Positions 21,733-34,741 of a DNA stretch of 64,000 nt are shown piece by piece. The stretch is taken from the NCBI GenBank assembly GCA_963921935.1, contig OY998179.1:48590222-48654221 (forward strand), given 5' to 3'. Numbering within the stretch: position 1 is the stretch's first letter; each line of letters opens with the position of its first letter. The notes beneath the pieces were generated by a model. The model searched no databases and had not been told where the DNA came from. It saw only the letters and a program-made list of their open reading frames with translations. Both the position numbers and the translations under genes were made by a program. This stretch comes from Galeruca laticollis (lineage: Eukaryota > Arthropoda > Insecta > Coleoptera > Chrysomelidae).

Positions 21733-24085
21733 ACCACAAAAATGCAGCAAAATATCAAGAGCGACGTGCTATACGTATTGACAGTTCTATTATTTATGTG
21801 TATTTTATTGACTGTTGTGGATTACTGATCTTGTATTACTTAATATTTTGGGACACTCTGTATAGCTAATAAATCTAAAAATGCTTCGGTGATCGGTAAA
21901 ACTAGTATCCCTTCTAAACGGATGGTATTAATCTCCGACTCGCCGAAATTGCTTCGCTACAAGAACGGTCTTGCTTTTTCACAACATGTATAATTATTTA
22001 TTAAAGCGGCAATAAGGAAGGAGAATGTAGGAAATTTGGACGTACTTCGTTAGTGTCTCCATGGTGCTCGAGAAATACATCTTTACCAACTGGAATAATT
22101 TAAAGCCTAGATTTTAATAGTTTTTATTAACGGACTTTTGGATATTTCGAATTTTAAAAACTTTTGATATTGTTTGTGTCATTGGTTCTGAAGCCATCTT
22201 TTTTTTGGAAACGACGAGAAGGAAGGTGTGTATTGGATGGGTTGAAGAACGAAAAGGGTTCGGTGCTTTGTGCGAGTTATTTTCTTGGTTTCTATCTCAT
22301 TTACCTTAATTAGGGAATATAATTTGCACAAATTGTTTGGAAGTCCGACTATTTTGAGGAAGCAATTAGTTTGGAAGTCGATTTTCCGCCATTTTCCGCC
22401 GTTAAGGAATATTATTTTGCACTGGAACCACGATTCACTAAGATCGAATCAACTTTCTTTCAACACCTGCAAGAATTCGCCATTTTGTAAGCCTATTGGT
22501 GGAGGCTATTGATTGATTAAGTCCACGTGGCTGGATATTGGAATTTTGAGAACCCTCATTGATAAATTGAGGGTTTTCTTTTTTGTTTCCTACTTCTACG
22601 TTTTATATTCCCATCTATTTTGGGATTTATTTTTGAGCCTCTTGATTATCGAGATTGGATTTTGTACTCGATTTCACACCTGGTTCGATCTGAAATTATT
22701 CCCGGCCGAGACGATCCCTGGAGATTTACCACATTTCTACTCCGATTGTGACCTTGTAGACGTTTGGTTGGAACCCAAAACGTGCCATCCAGCTAAGTAT
22801 AACAGAGAATTTCGTTTTGCTGATTCAGTAAAGACTTATATTATCGTTTTATGCTTCTCATTATCATTCGTGATTATTAAGTGATTTTCTATTAGTTATA
22901 TCTACTAATATTAATTTGTATGTTAGTACAATTGAACAGTTGCGGCTTGATTTGGGCTGGAATCCCATATCAAATCACTGATAAGTGTGGTATTTACAAT
23001 GTTTTAGATCATTATTCGGCTTGTGATACTTATAGATACGGGATACATACATGTAAAGCTCGTATGATCATACCACGCCCTACTCCTTGTTTTTTACCTA
23101 CGATATTTTTGTATTGGTAATTGATATTTGACTTATTTTCTTTTGTGTTCACTTGTAACAGGAGCTATGTATTGCCGATATCCTTATTAGCAATAAACGA
23201 TTGGCTTGTTCTAGTTGGACTATTTATTTACTTATACGTTAGTTGTGTACATATACTTTTCCGCGTTTTGGCTACTTCTATAACGTGTTTTTTACGATCA
23301 CCTTCAGCATTATAGTTTCTAAAATTCGGTTGCGCCTATTCACGGATTTAACTTAAGTATATGACCAAGGAAACAATAATACAAAGAACCCCATATTATT
23401 TCCTGAGGTATAGATCTTAATTATTTTTCTCCAGATATAGTTTAATCACTGTAATTCTTTTATTTGGCACGGGTAATCATCGGCGATAACGCCTTATATG
23501 AGCAGCGATTATTTATTTATTTTTGTACTCCAGTATTTCTCAAAAGAAACTAGTTTGATATTTTTTGTGACTATGAATAACGGGTATACCTACGATATTA
23601 GTCGGATAGTTTATTTCAGTATACTGTGAAAATTATATTTTAGTAATAACTTGTTGTAGTCTTTGATAATTTTGTCACCTTATATTTTCTCTCAAGAACA
23701 CTGGTAACAATCGACTTTTTGGGTAAAGGATAATTACATAGTGGTTAATATATCCACTGGTAACCATAGCTAACCTTAATAATTCTTTAGTTAACGTTAG
23801 GGCAACCCTAATGAGAGATTAATACTCTAATAAGAAGTCTCTTGTTTGAAATTATTCTGGATAGTTTCCATTGAAACGCACTGTATATTATCGATTACAG
23901 TAACATTTTATGTTACATCACTAAAAGTATTGAAATAATTCTTCTATAATATATTCAAAAGATATCAATCACTGCATCGAGAATGGTGACCAATGTACAA
24001 CGTTGTGAACATATAGCTACGCATTATTCTATTCGAAATTATAATAGATAATATCGCCGCATATTATTCAGAACGTCAAACTCGA
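21733..24085. other. Non-coding stretch with a cluster of hydrophobic open frames
   Basis: Open frames at 22270-22512, 22513-22884, 22920-23120 and 23121-23315 run almost head to tail on the plus strand. They encode hydrophobic, Phe/Ile/Leu-rich peptides with possible membrane segments. They share no recognisable motif, several lack an ATG start, and the frames change between them. They could be a decayed envelope-like or TE-internal region, or chance in T-rich DNA. At 21850-21870 the string tgggacactctgtat is common at insect TE ends. Confidence 0.4.
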
Positions 24086-24089
24086 TTTT

Positions 24090-24720
24090 TAACTTAAAAT
24101 AAAACAAATCTCTTTAATGTGAGTATGTTTTAGGTCTGCTAATAGGTAAAAGTCGCCGGGGGCCAGATCTAGAGAATTGGGAGGGTTCGAAAGTAATTCG
24201 AAGTGCAATTCACGTAATTTGCTCTCGTAGTCAAATACTTGTATCCAGTGCGTATTTTTAGTGAACGACAACTTCCTTTTTTTATACATTGGACAGTTTC
24301 TCCGAAACTTTCTCGTTCAAACGATCCAGTTGAGCCATGTAACGATCGCACATCTCAAAACTATGCCATAACCTTGCCAGTACTGCGTTGCGCTTTTGGC
24401 AGCTTTGGGCAAGGTTCACAGGCTCCTGTCCACTGCGATATGTGCCGATTTGACTCAGGCGTGCAATTGTAAATCCAAGTTACATCCATCGTTACGAATC
24501 GACGCAACAAGTCTTTTTTATGTCGCCGAAACATCCTCAAACAACGCGAAATCAAAGAGTCGTTGTTTTTTCTCTACTGTTAGCACATGCGGCTCCACTT
24601 CGAAAACGGCTTCCTTACGTTCCTTCGATATATTTAGAATGTTACAGACCTCTTATTACTTCAATTTACGGTTTGCCAAAATGATTTAATGGACTTTTTG
24701 ATGTTTTTCGGTATAACGGC
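24090..24720 (-). pseudogene. mariner-family transposase remnant
   Basis: On the minus strand, across frames, the order is that of a mariner transposase: a short HTH-linker piece (VCNILNISKER, LTVEKKQR), then LLRRFVTMDVTWIYNCTPES (first catalytic D followed by V instead of E in the usual MDETW), a W-T-x-x-x-E-P-x-P-K block, GKVMA, and at the C-terminal side LDLAPGDFYLLADLK, equivalent to the 'SPDLAPSD' block with the last catalytic D. The middle block with the second catalytic D is scrambled. Multiple frameshifts; inactive. Terminal inverted repeats were not located. Confidence 0.85.
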
Positions 24721-24729
24721 CTTTTTTAG

Positions 24730-26005
24730 CGACCAGAGCGCTTTAGCCGATATAAAAAAGCTCTTGATAAAATTCATACGCCTGAGCTGGAACGTCAAGT
24801 ATAAAATAAAAGATTTTTTAAAGTCGGTTTTATGAGGGGGTGATAAAGTGCCGCTTTATAAGTAGGTAATAAATGGAATGGAAATGAATATACTGTCTGC
24901 GTGTCTTTGATTATTTGACAGAGTTATGCTAAAATGTAGAATGTTTAGAAATGTGCACGAGTTAACATTCTCAGTAATTTTACGAAAATGCAGTTTCTTT
25001 TGAATGAAGGGAAGTTGATGTGAAATCGTTTCATAGGTTAAATATTTTATGTATATAAGTATTCCCATCCTTACATTAAAGATTTGCACAAAGCCATTCG
25101 CAGAATTACATTAATGTTTCCCTATGTTTAGTTTCCGAACAATGGATACAATTTTAATGGACCCTTCGTATAATTACTGCTGTAACATGAAATTACTCCG
25201 TTTCGGGATATTTGGTCGACGGCACTCTGCTAATCTTCCGTCCCCTCGTAATAGCCTTTATTGGTCACTCTGCGGGTAGGGGGGGTGAAAATACATTAAA
25301 TAACGGAAAGTGTTACTGTTGACCTCTACGTAAGTTCCGAATCGATAGCCCGTTTATAAATATTCATATGCAAACATTCGAATGTGGGCACCACCATAAA
25401 CGATGTTATTCAATCATACTATTTTCGAGTTTGTTCAACTGAAAATTCATAATTTCTGATTGGAAAACAGATACCCAATTGAAACAGTGGGTCAGCGAAC
25501 GGATTTAGGATACTCGGATACGGAAGAAACAGTAAACATTGTTAAACTGATATATTGATTTGTTTGTTGAATATGTTTGATTTTTGGATATTAGAAACCT
25601 TGATTTTTATTTACAGCTTTTTGAACCGTCAAATCGGCGTCGAATAATTGTTCAGTCATCTCAATCCATGACATTAACTGATTTTTTTAAATTTACAGCT
25701 GTTCATACTTGGCTATTAAAACAAGTCTAAAAGACCAACCTTGATTTTAGTCTAATATTCTTCAAACCAAAAATACATATCTACCGATGGTGTCCATAGA
25801 TAGAAACGGGATAACTTTTATTATTTTCCTCTTCGATTTAGGTCACTGGAAGTAACTATCTATTCGAGAATTATATTAACAACAAAACAAGTTTAATAAA
25901 ATAATACTCAAAACCGTTACACGAATTACAATAAAAAGAGATTACATTTAAAATACATGTGTGACCACGTAATGTTGGGAAAAAGACTAATAAAAAAATA
26001 AACGG
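24730..26005. other. Non-coding stretch, nothing recognised
   Basis: AT-rich with no supported gene. A short G-run (tagggggggtgaaa) lies near 25275. Small frames have no motif. Confidence 0.5.
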
Positions 26006-26008
26006 GTT

Positions 26009-27149
26009 TAAAGATAAAAATTAACGTTTCCGCATCTGTGGCCCTGAACAATATTCTATCATAAAATTGTCACTTGTATACACTTCGGGGGATGTATCGT
26101 GCTAACAAACCGAAATTTCTCCAAAAATGTAGTATATCTGGATTCATAGGACCCGCTGTACTCGCTCTAGTCAGCTAAAATCAATAGGGTGTGAGACACC
26201 TTGACCTATATTCAATCATAAAGTTGGTCACTTGTATACACTCTGGAGGCTGTATCGTGCTAACAAACTGAAAATTCTCCAAAAAGAACAAAAATTTGGT
26301 ACTTCAAGTACCATAGTACCCATTGTACTGGCTTTAGTGAGCTTAAAATCAATAGGGTACATCTGGAAAATGTCCTGAATAATATTCAGTCATAAAATTG
26401 GTAACTTGTTGAACTCCGGAGGCTGTACCGTACTAACAAACTGAAATTTCTCCAAAAATGACAAAAATATCTTACTTAAAGTACTATAGCACCTGTTGTA
26501 CTCGCTCTAGTCAGCTGAAAATCAATAGGGTTCACCTTTGAGACGCTCTGAATAATATTCAATCATAAAATTGGTCACTTGTATATACTCCGGAGGCTGT
26601 ATCGTGTTAACAGAGTGAAACTTCTCCAAAAATGATAAAAATATCGTACTTAAAGTTCTGTAGCACCTGTTGTGTTCGCTCTGGTGAGCTGAAAATTAAT
26701 AGGGTTCATCAGTGAGATGTCCTAAATAATATTCAATCATAAAATTGGTGACTTGTTGAACTCCGGAGGTTGTATGGTGCTAACAAACTGAAATTTCTCA
26801 AAAAATTACAAAATGTTGTACTTCAAGTACCATAGCGCCCGTTGTACTGTCTCTGGTGAGCTGAAAATCAATAGGGTTCATCTGTGACATGTCCTTAACA
26901 ATATTACATCATAAAATTGGTGACTTATTGCATTCCGGACTATGTATCGTGCTAACAAGACATGTAAGGAAAAGTGGCCGACGACAACGACGACGACATA
27001 CACACAGGATTTTTTTCTAAAAACCGTTTTCTCGTGCTGTTATTGATGGAAAACGTAAAAATAACTCAAAAAATTTCAAAATTCCAACTTTTTTTGGGGT
27101 AAACCAATACTTTTCTCGCATATTAGATAGGTTGGGCGGAAAAGTAAAC
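26009..27149 (+). repeat. Satellite-bearing repeat element, copy 1 (about five and a half monomers)
   Basis: Between about 26035 and 26960 a monomer of roughly 170-177 bases is repeated. Each copy carries attcaatcataaaattggt, then an acttg-actccggaggctgta block, then acaaactgaaatttctcc, and later aaaatcaatagggtt. It is flanked on the right by a unique arm ending gcatattagatagg...gggcgg-aaagtaaa, and on the left by ttccgcatctgtg. Both arms and the monomer recur in inverted orientation at 49351-49922. This arrangement, two unique ends around a variable monomer array, is known from non-autonomous elements such as Helentron-like and other MITE-like families that seed satellites. No transposase is present. 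Confidence 0.85.
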
Positions 27150-27399
27150 ATTACGTCAGTGTCATTTCACTTGACAATTTTTCTTTATGCAAAGCGGATG
27201 AGCAAAGTGCTAAACACTTGAGACTATATACATGTTCTATTTGAGAACTGAGACACATAGAATATACAATTATATAATCCACTATGGAGGAATATTTTTT
27301 CTCCAGTCCAATAGATTATTTTGCCTGAATATGAGCACATTCACACCTAAACAAGGCTCTGGTCTACTCAAACCACACTACAGAAGTTGAAATGGATTG

Positions 27400-28210
27400 G
27401 TTCTCTTCAATTTCGGACGAGGAGCTGATTGTCCAGCAGGTCAAGAGCTTCTACAATCTCCTCTTGTGTCTGTAATCGTTCTTCAGGATTACCAGCAAAT
27501 CCTTTGATTTCTTCTTTTAGCCGTTGATACCCCAAGATCTTGATGAGGGTCACGGTTTTTGAATGTTTGCATATATTTGCCATTGTTATATTTGGTGCAA
27601 CTCCAGAGTTATATGGCGTAGAGCCATACCAGATTCAGAATCTGGTTGCAAATTAGGATTTTGTTTCGAATTGATAATTTGGAGTTTATTTCAAGAAGCC
27701 AACTGTACTGTGTGAATTTTATATTGAGTTTGGACTTCTCTTCCGATGTTCTTTCCATTTCAGCTTGGTGGTAGCAGTAGACAATTATTGAACTGGTCTT
27801 ATTGCAAGTATTGCAATATCATCTGCAAATATATGTGTGTGATATTTTCTAAAACTGGTTTATCACTGGTATATAATAGACGAGGATAGAACCAAGTACA
27901 CTTCCCTGTGGAATTTCTGCTTCTTACACTTTCAGGTCGGAATATTCATCTTCATGTTTTATTCTGTGTCTATCTGTGTGATGTACGATGTTAGAGCGTT
28001 TGCATATTGCTGTGGAAGCATTTTGGTTAATTTGTATGTGATTGGCAAACTTTGTCGAAGGGTCTAGCTACATCGAAGAAGACTTCTAATCAGACTTGCT
28101 TTTCTTCAAGAACTTGTATAAGTCCGTTAGTTATATGGTGTATTTGACAGTAGCGTCTTTTTGTCTAAAACCAAATTGATATTGTTTGGGAATGTCGTGA
28201 ATGTTGTAAC
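27400..28210 (-). pseudogene. Decayed LINE reverse-transcriptase fragment
   Basis: On the minus strand the RT order can be followed through many indels: FGFRQKDATV (template grip region), then a stretch equivalent to motif A, then IPQGSVLG followed by I-L, a YI-P block, a THIY(A)-D-D-like strand broken at THTYIC, and SIIVYCYHQAEMERTSEE. Further toward 27400 comes a tail with LIKILGYQRLKEEIKGF. The GSVLG box and the order place it in the R1/Jockey group of LINEs. Stops every few dozen codons; ancient. Confidence 0.6.
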
Positions 28211-28214
28211 CTTA

Positions 28215-30225
28215 CGTTGTTGTTGTTACTACATGAAGTGAGGTTACAATGCCGAAGGTTCGCTATTCGCCAGAGAGCATAAGGTCGTGAGTTTAGTTAG
28301 GAATATTTGAAAACTGGTCCTGCATTATTTTTTTAGGCGCCACTTGATTAGTAGGACATTCAAGAAACATTTACTGATTAATCAAAAAACCAATAGTGAA
28401 CCAATTAGCTATTATGACTTTTCAAATATGTTATTTACATTGTTTTGCCTTTACGTTTGTGAATCGAATAAAACACATTATATTGCCAATGAATCTGTTT
28501 AAATAAAATTTAAGGGTACTTTGTGTAATAACCTGTTTCAATAAATACAAGGTAACCGACACTAATTATGAACTGATAATCAGTTATCAATGGTTGGCTA
28601 AATTTGAAATGTTTAACAGTTTCCAATGTTATCAACTATCTGAGAACATCATGTACAATACACAAAATTCTTAATAACATGTAAGTGGTATACCAGTTAC
28701 AGCTTTACAAATTGTAATAATTAATAAAATGTCACCAAATAGATAGAGAGTGTCTCTTATCAAGTAAAATTGAGCTGAAATGTAATTTCAGGGCGATATG
28801 CAATGATAAAGTTAATATTTGAAGATAACAAAGTTGAAAGAATGCAATAATAAGATTATGAATTGATACACATCTATATAAGAATTTGTAGTTACTAAAT
28901 ATCAAAATATTAAAATATAAAAGTTAAATGCGTCGTTAAATGTTAAAGCATGAAATTACAAAATTAATAAATTGCATAAAATTTGGATGAAAACAAATAA
29001 AACTTTGAATTCTACTTGCGGTTAGTGTCCAAACTATTAAACGTCAATCAGCTTAATTGACAAACAACATCTGACTTCTGGCACAAGATTCAGCCATCCT
29101 TTCAAGAACCATTGTCCATAACGGAATTATCCCGCAAGTGTCACCGACAAACCATCATCACATGAAGCTAAACGCCATCACGAGCTCTTGTTGCTCTGGA
29201 ACGCCAACGCCATCCGAGATACGGCACATCTCTACTACCATGAATAGAGTACTATAGTTTGTCAGCTATCTTTATGAAAGTGTAGCTAATACTGGAAACA
29301 TCCGAAACTTGAAGCTTCTTAAAATCCCAACCTGATCATCATATCTACCATCAATTACCAAAACCCACAGAATTGTTCTAAACCATATCCATGTGGCAAA
29401 AAAGTGTGTGCGAAAAATCGTGTGCGAAAACTATGCAGTTGTCACCAAGGGTTTTTCACCATGATAGTTCCAAAAATAAATGGTATGAACCACGTGCCAT
29501 CGGCCATTTTCTATACTTACGACTTGTTACTATTGACACTCGGCCTCACAGCTCAAAAAGTATCAGACAAGTGATTCGAAATTCGAATGCCAAAGTTTAC
29601 CTTCACGTTCCTTTTGACACCTCAGATCAGTGTTACCACTGACAATCAGATAAAATCCCAACATGAAACGATAAAATACTAGTAGATTAGTTAAATTACA
29701 TGAAAAAGATTAATAAAAAAATTACTTTTGACACTCATTTCGTTATTTAAATCCCATTATTCAAGGATATGCTTGAATACTTTTAAAACCCGAAGTTAAT
29801 TAACTTATGCAACCAATCATACAGAAGTGTGTATAGAGTTGCATACTCAGTGGGTAAATTAACCGAATTATTCTACCCATTATGTTATAAGGTAATACAA
29901 AAGCATTGTATTTTTATCATGCTACAATGTATAAATCTGTCGATCTTATATGATACGCCCATGACTATTACGAGTTCAACTAAATAATCCACAACTTCGG
30001 GGAAAGTACGGTTTAGACACCGCACAAACCGAAAACGTGAAGTTCGCTACTTACCGTTTTATTAATGTTAGCGAGGAACAGTTTTCAACAATATATCAAA
30101 GATGTTAGGGAACTGTATGGTAGAGCATTCTGTTTGAACATGCAATAGATCGGTCGGGGCTTTATATACAAGTTCTAACAAATATATACGTCATAAATCA
30201 AACCACATAATATTCTGGGGACAAA
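28215..30225. other. Non-coding stretch
   Basis: AT-rich. The open frame 29391-29642 has no recognisable motif. Gag or LTR sequence of the gypsy element that begins near 30230 could lie here, but none was recognised. Confidence 0.45.
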
Positions 30226-30229
30226 TATA

Positions 30230-31782
30230 ACTTTATTGAACGTAACTTCCGTCCGTACAAAAAAAGTTACAGCTCTTTGAAGTTACCAAATTCAAATTGA
30301 TTTTTTCAAATATTTCAAGAATTATTTAAATCATTACAAGCTACTATTGATTTTGATAAAGGATATTTAATGACAATACAAACAAAAATTAAATTGCTTT
30401 CCAAAGTACACAAACGAACTTAAACTTAGTAAATGTTAACGCCAGATCAGAACAAGTTATCAATGCAAAAACGTCCAAAAATAATGACGGAATAATGATT
30501 CCGCATAACAAATTTCGCAACTGTGAAATACCGGAATGTCTTACAGATAATGTAGCATTAGATTTTTCTGAACCTTCAACTGTAGAAAAGTGTGACCGCA
30601 AACATGTATAGGAAATCGAACTAGTACGAGTAGATCATCTTAATAATGAGGAACGTAACGAAGTACTTAACTTGTGTAAATAATTTTCAGACATATTTTA
30701 TAACGAAGAAGATCCTTTAACTTTAACTAACCGTATTAAACATCAAATAAAAACCGTAGATGAATGACCAGTTTACACAAAATCTTATCGTTATCCATTT
30801 ATTCACAAACATGAAGTAGAAAAGCAAATCAAAAAAATATTAGATCAAATCATTATGAGACCTAGAGTACTCCATGGCCTCTGCCTATATGGCTTGTTCC
30901 GAAAAAGTCCGACGCTTACGAAAAGCAAAAATGGAGAGTTGTGAAAGATTATCGGAAGCTTAACGAAAAAACGATTGGCGATAGGTACCCACTTCCTAAC
31001 AAAACAGACCTCCTCGATAAACTGGCAAGTTGTCAATATTTCACCATCCTCGACCTGGCTAGCTGCTGCTTTCACCAAATCGACATGGATGGAAAAGACG
31101 TAGAAAAACCATCTTTCAATACGTAAAATGGGCATTATGAATATTTGCGTATGCTCTTTGGGTTAAAAAATGCTCCAGCAACTTTTCAGAGAATTATGGA
31201 CAACATATTAAGTGTAATCCAAAATGAGAAATGTTTAGTATACTTAGATGATATAATAATTAAATCTACATCGTTACAAGAACATAGAAAAATGCTTAGA
31301 TGTGTTTTCCAAAGACTTCGTAGTTCTAATTTCAAGATGCAACTTGATAAATCCGAGTTTTTGCGGAAAGAAGTCGCATACTTGGGTCACGTTGTAATCC
31401 CTGAGTATGTAAAACACAACCTTGATAAAATAAAAGCAATCAAACAATTTACAATACCGAGGCATAATAAACAAATAAAAGGTTTTTTAGGGTTACTAGG
31501 ATACTATTGTAGGTTTATAAATAACTTTGCAAAACTCATCAAAGTGTTTAAAAAAGGCGCGAAGATTGAACATAACCAATAATTTTCAGACTGTTTTAAT
31601 ACTTACAAAAGTAGTTTAATTAACGAGCTGATATTGTAGTAACAGGATTTTACTAAATCTTTTGTTTTAACGACGGACACTAATAACATTGCTTTGGACG
31701 CTGTCTTATCCCAAGGTCTGATTGGTAGCGATCTACCTATGGCTTACGCTTCTCGTACATTAAAAGACGCGGAAAAGATGTA
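30230..31782 (+). pseudogene. Ty3/gypsy pol, 5' part (protease-RT linker, RT, start of RNase H)
   Basis: Read across several frames. TIDFDKGYL (linker after the protease), a KQIKKILDQ block, WRVVKDYRKLN, YPLPNKTDLLDKL, YFTILDLASC (RT motif A), LRMLFGLKNAPATFQRIMD, LVYLDDIII (YLDD catalytic box), FLRKEVAYLGHVV, IKGFLGLLGYYCRFINNF, and the RNase H start LTTDTNNIALDAVLSQ followed by YASRTLKDAEKMY. The order and the YLDD box match the 17.6/297 branch of gypsy elements. In-frame stops and frameshifts disable it. The coding sequence breaks after 'KMY' at 31782 and resumes with 'STIEKELIAIVWA' at 44862, thirteen kilobases away, because of the pogo-like insertion. Confidence 0.9.
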
Positions 31783-32185
31783 CCGTAAAATGGGGCTACT
31801 TGAAAACACCGGGGTGAATTGAAAAATTTTGCTTCTTCCAGTTAAAACCGATGCTGCGCTCTGGCGGTTGAAATTTTAATCTCAAATTGAGTCTGCATCT
31901 ATGCCTACCATGCTTCTTAGTTAAGTTTATGTTGTGGTACTGGTTATTCACTCACTGTTATTGTGTTCTGCATCTCCAAAAAAACGTAAGAAGCTTGATT
32001 TTTTTAACCTGCAAACTTCCTATTGTACAGAGATCCCTAAAAAGACTGGAATATCGCCGTATTTTTTTCAAGAGTAATTATATATCAGGCAATCGTTCTC
32101 TAACCTGAAAGTCTTACTTTTCCTTCTTACGTGCCAGTGGCGTATCATTTTATTATTTTATGTAATTTCAGGGGCGACTTGAAAA

Positions 32186-33870
32186 ATGGTGCGTATATAC
32201 AAAAAGAAACCGGGAAGTCGGAAATATCGGGATTATAGCAGTAACACGTTTCAGCGAGTATTACAGCTACACAAACAAGGTAGAAAATTAAAAGATGTAA
32301 GTGAAGAATATGAATTTCCTTTTATAACTTTATATAAAAAAGCTAAAGGACTACACACAAAATCAATTGGAGGTCAAACTGCAATTTCGATCGAAGAGAA
32401 AAACTATCTGGTTCGGTCTATACCTATCGCAGCGGACTGGAGTTATCCCTGTGATTCAAACGATATAAAAGAGATAGTAAAATCCAACTTGGACAGAAGT
32501 GGAAAAAATTGCCACAATTCCGAGACAACAGACCTGGTGAAACCTGGCTGCAAAAATTTCTAAAGCGACATAAGGAGGAACTGACTAACAGAATATCTCA
32601 ATCAATAAAAGAAAGTATAGCCAAAGTTTGCCCTGATAGTATTAATACATATTTCGACCACTTATCAAAAAGTCTAAAAGATGTTCCACCCAACGCAATA
32701 GTAAATTACGATGAGACTAATTTTACGGACGATCCTGGCTGCGTGAAAGTCATCGTTCGTAGGACTTCTAAAAGAGCGGAGAAGGTAATGGATACATCTA
32801 AAACAGCTACTTCCGTCATGTTTGCTTGTGCAGCTTCAGGATATATGCTTCCGGTCTACATAGTCTATAAGGCAGACCACTTATGGAGCACTTGAACAGA
32901 ATTTGGACCAACCGAAGCAAGATATAATCGCTCTCGTTCTGGATGGTTTGATACAAATATTTTCGATGATTGTTTTAATAACATAGTATTGCCATATTTT
33001 CGATCTTTGCCACCGGGTCCTAAAGTTCTTATTGGAGATAATTTGGCAAGCCACATTTCGGCCAATGTTATTTCGAAATGTACGGATAATGACATTCGTT
33101 TTGTGCTTTTGCCTCCTAACAGTACGCACCTTACGCAGCCATTAGATATTAGCGTTTTTCGTCCAATTAAGATCGCTTGGAGAAAGATACTTCAAGAATG
33201 GAAAAAACATGATAAAGGAACTGTAAGAAAAGAAAATTATTCCCACGCTTATTAACACAGACATTAAATAGACTTTCAGAGAGTATGGAAAAAATGTTCA
33301 ATCAGGCTTTGAAGCGACCGGTCTATTACCACTGAATAGAAATAAAATTTTATGCAATCTACCGAAAACAGACAAGCAAAGAACGCTAAAAGCATTTCAC
33401 AGGAAGACCTACAGTTACCATCAATATCAGCGCCATTCAAGCCAAATAAAAATAAAAGTACAATTAAAAAATTGCGCCCAAGTCCGAAAGTGACGTGGAT
33501 GAAGAAGATTTAACCGTCGACAGCAATAAAGATCTGGACCCAGAACCGTTTTCCGACACAGACACCAATAAAATTGATGATAACATGTCACCTATGCAAG
33601 ATTCTTCTGTCTCGACAGATTTTAAACAAGGTGATTTCATTCACGTTGACATGGAAACTGAAGCTGGTACCATCAAGCAATATGTGGTAAAAATAATAAA
33701 TTGCGAAAAAAATGGATCTTATATATGCTGATTTTTAAGATTAAGTGATAAAATACCTAATGCATGTTTTTCCTCCGGCAGAAGACATCGGACTTGTCGA
33801 GTAAAAAGAAATTAAGGAAAAGCTTTTAGAATATGAAACATTACGACGAGGGCAGCTAAAATTTAAAAAT
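32186..33870 (+). pseudogene. pogo-like transposase (HTH-Psq plus DDE_1 type), broken
   Basis: Starts at ATG 32186 with R-K-Y-R-D-Y and a Psq-type helix-turn-helix (RVLQLHKQGRKLKDVSEEY), then KAKGLHTKSIGG and a CENP-B-type second HTH (W-L-Q-K-F-L-K-R-H). The DDE_1 core follows: NYDETNFTDDPG (first D), VLIGDNLASH (second D), LPPNSTHLTQPLDISVFRP (third D). The C-terminal acidic tail is at 33495-33731. Breaks: a frameshift near 32530, a TGA at 32893-32895 where the family has a Trp, and frameshifts after 33255. All three catalytic aspartates survive. It acted by cut-and-paste in the nucleus; this copy cannot make a full protein. Confidence 0.85.
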
Positions 33871-33874
33871 ATGT

Positions 33875-34225
33875 GATCTTAATTATTAATTTGATTGTAA
33901 ACTGTCAAATGAATTTGCTTTTATTTTTTTTGTAGTCTCTACTATACCAAAGAAGGTTTATTTTGGGTTATTTTGTTAATGTAGAATATAGTTTTTTATT
34001 TTTATAATAAATATTTGATGACAATAAAGACAATTTTGAAAAAAATGTTTTTTTTGTGTGTAAAATAATGAAGAAATATAAAAAAAATTATTTTTTCTGT
34101 GAAAGGGAAAAAAATTTGACATTTTATCTCTGTTGACAGGTGACAAAATACAACTTTTCACAAAATTACTTTTTTTCCCACGGGAAAAAAATGGGTACTT
34201 TTTTCCCAGATATATATAATGTAAT
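33875..34225. other. A/T-rich 3' flank of the pogo-like transposase
   Basis: Very A/T-rich, with possible polyadenylation signals (ataataaatatt near 34003, acaataaag near 34022). It includes an inverted pair, ttttttcccacggg with cgggaaaaaaatggg, around 34170-34195. No gene. The junction with the next insertion is near 34210-34226. Confidence 0.5.
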
Positions 34226-34262
34226 GTAATTCACGCAAAGTAAAGGGCTACTGAAATAGAGT

Positions 34263-34319
34263 GGTAACCGTGGACATGCATGTTTCTGGCTCATTTTGCC
34301 TCATCAGCACGGCATAACC
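34263..34319 (-). ncRNA. Hammerhead-ribozyme-like motif, minus-strand copy
   Basis: Exact reverse complement of the motif at 34742-34798, in the opposite arm of the inverted repeat. It has the same ctgatga core, 3-bp stem II, gaaa, palindromic stem III and 5-bp stem I closing, and the same single extra A before the gaaa box. Confidence 0.5.
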
Positions 34320-34741
34320 AAATAATGATGTGAAATTTGGGAGCAAAGATGTTAATCGAAACATGGGAAAACACAAAATAACGGATTTCAGCAGGGAAAC
34401 CAAACGCTCATTTGTGTCTTCAATTGGAAGATCCCGAGTTTTCAGGACATCAACCAACATCGACACGGAGGCGCATATAGCCCCCCCGCCATGAACCTTC
34501 CGACCCATAGTAAATAACAAAGAAGATGTAGGAATATCGCGTGATATGTTAAAAACAACAAAGAGATTCATGGCGGGGGGCTATATGCGCCTCCGTGTCG
34601 ATGTTGGTTGATGTCCTGAAAACTCGGGATCTTCCAATTGAAGACACAAATGAGCGTTTGGTTTCCCTGCTGAAATCCGTTATTTTGTGTTTTCCCATGT
34701 TTCGATTAACATCTTTGCTCCCAAATTTCACATCATTATTT

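Noticed and set aside
23788..23804. ttagggcaaccctaa, resembling a telomeric repeat in a palindrome
   Set aside because: A single 6-base stem with no tandem array; insect telomeres usually use TTAGG, and nothing else here is telomeric.
29391..29642. 83-codon plus-strand frame
   Set aside because: No motif, no neighbour support, and length is within chance expectation for this window.
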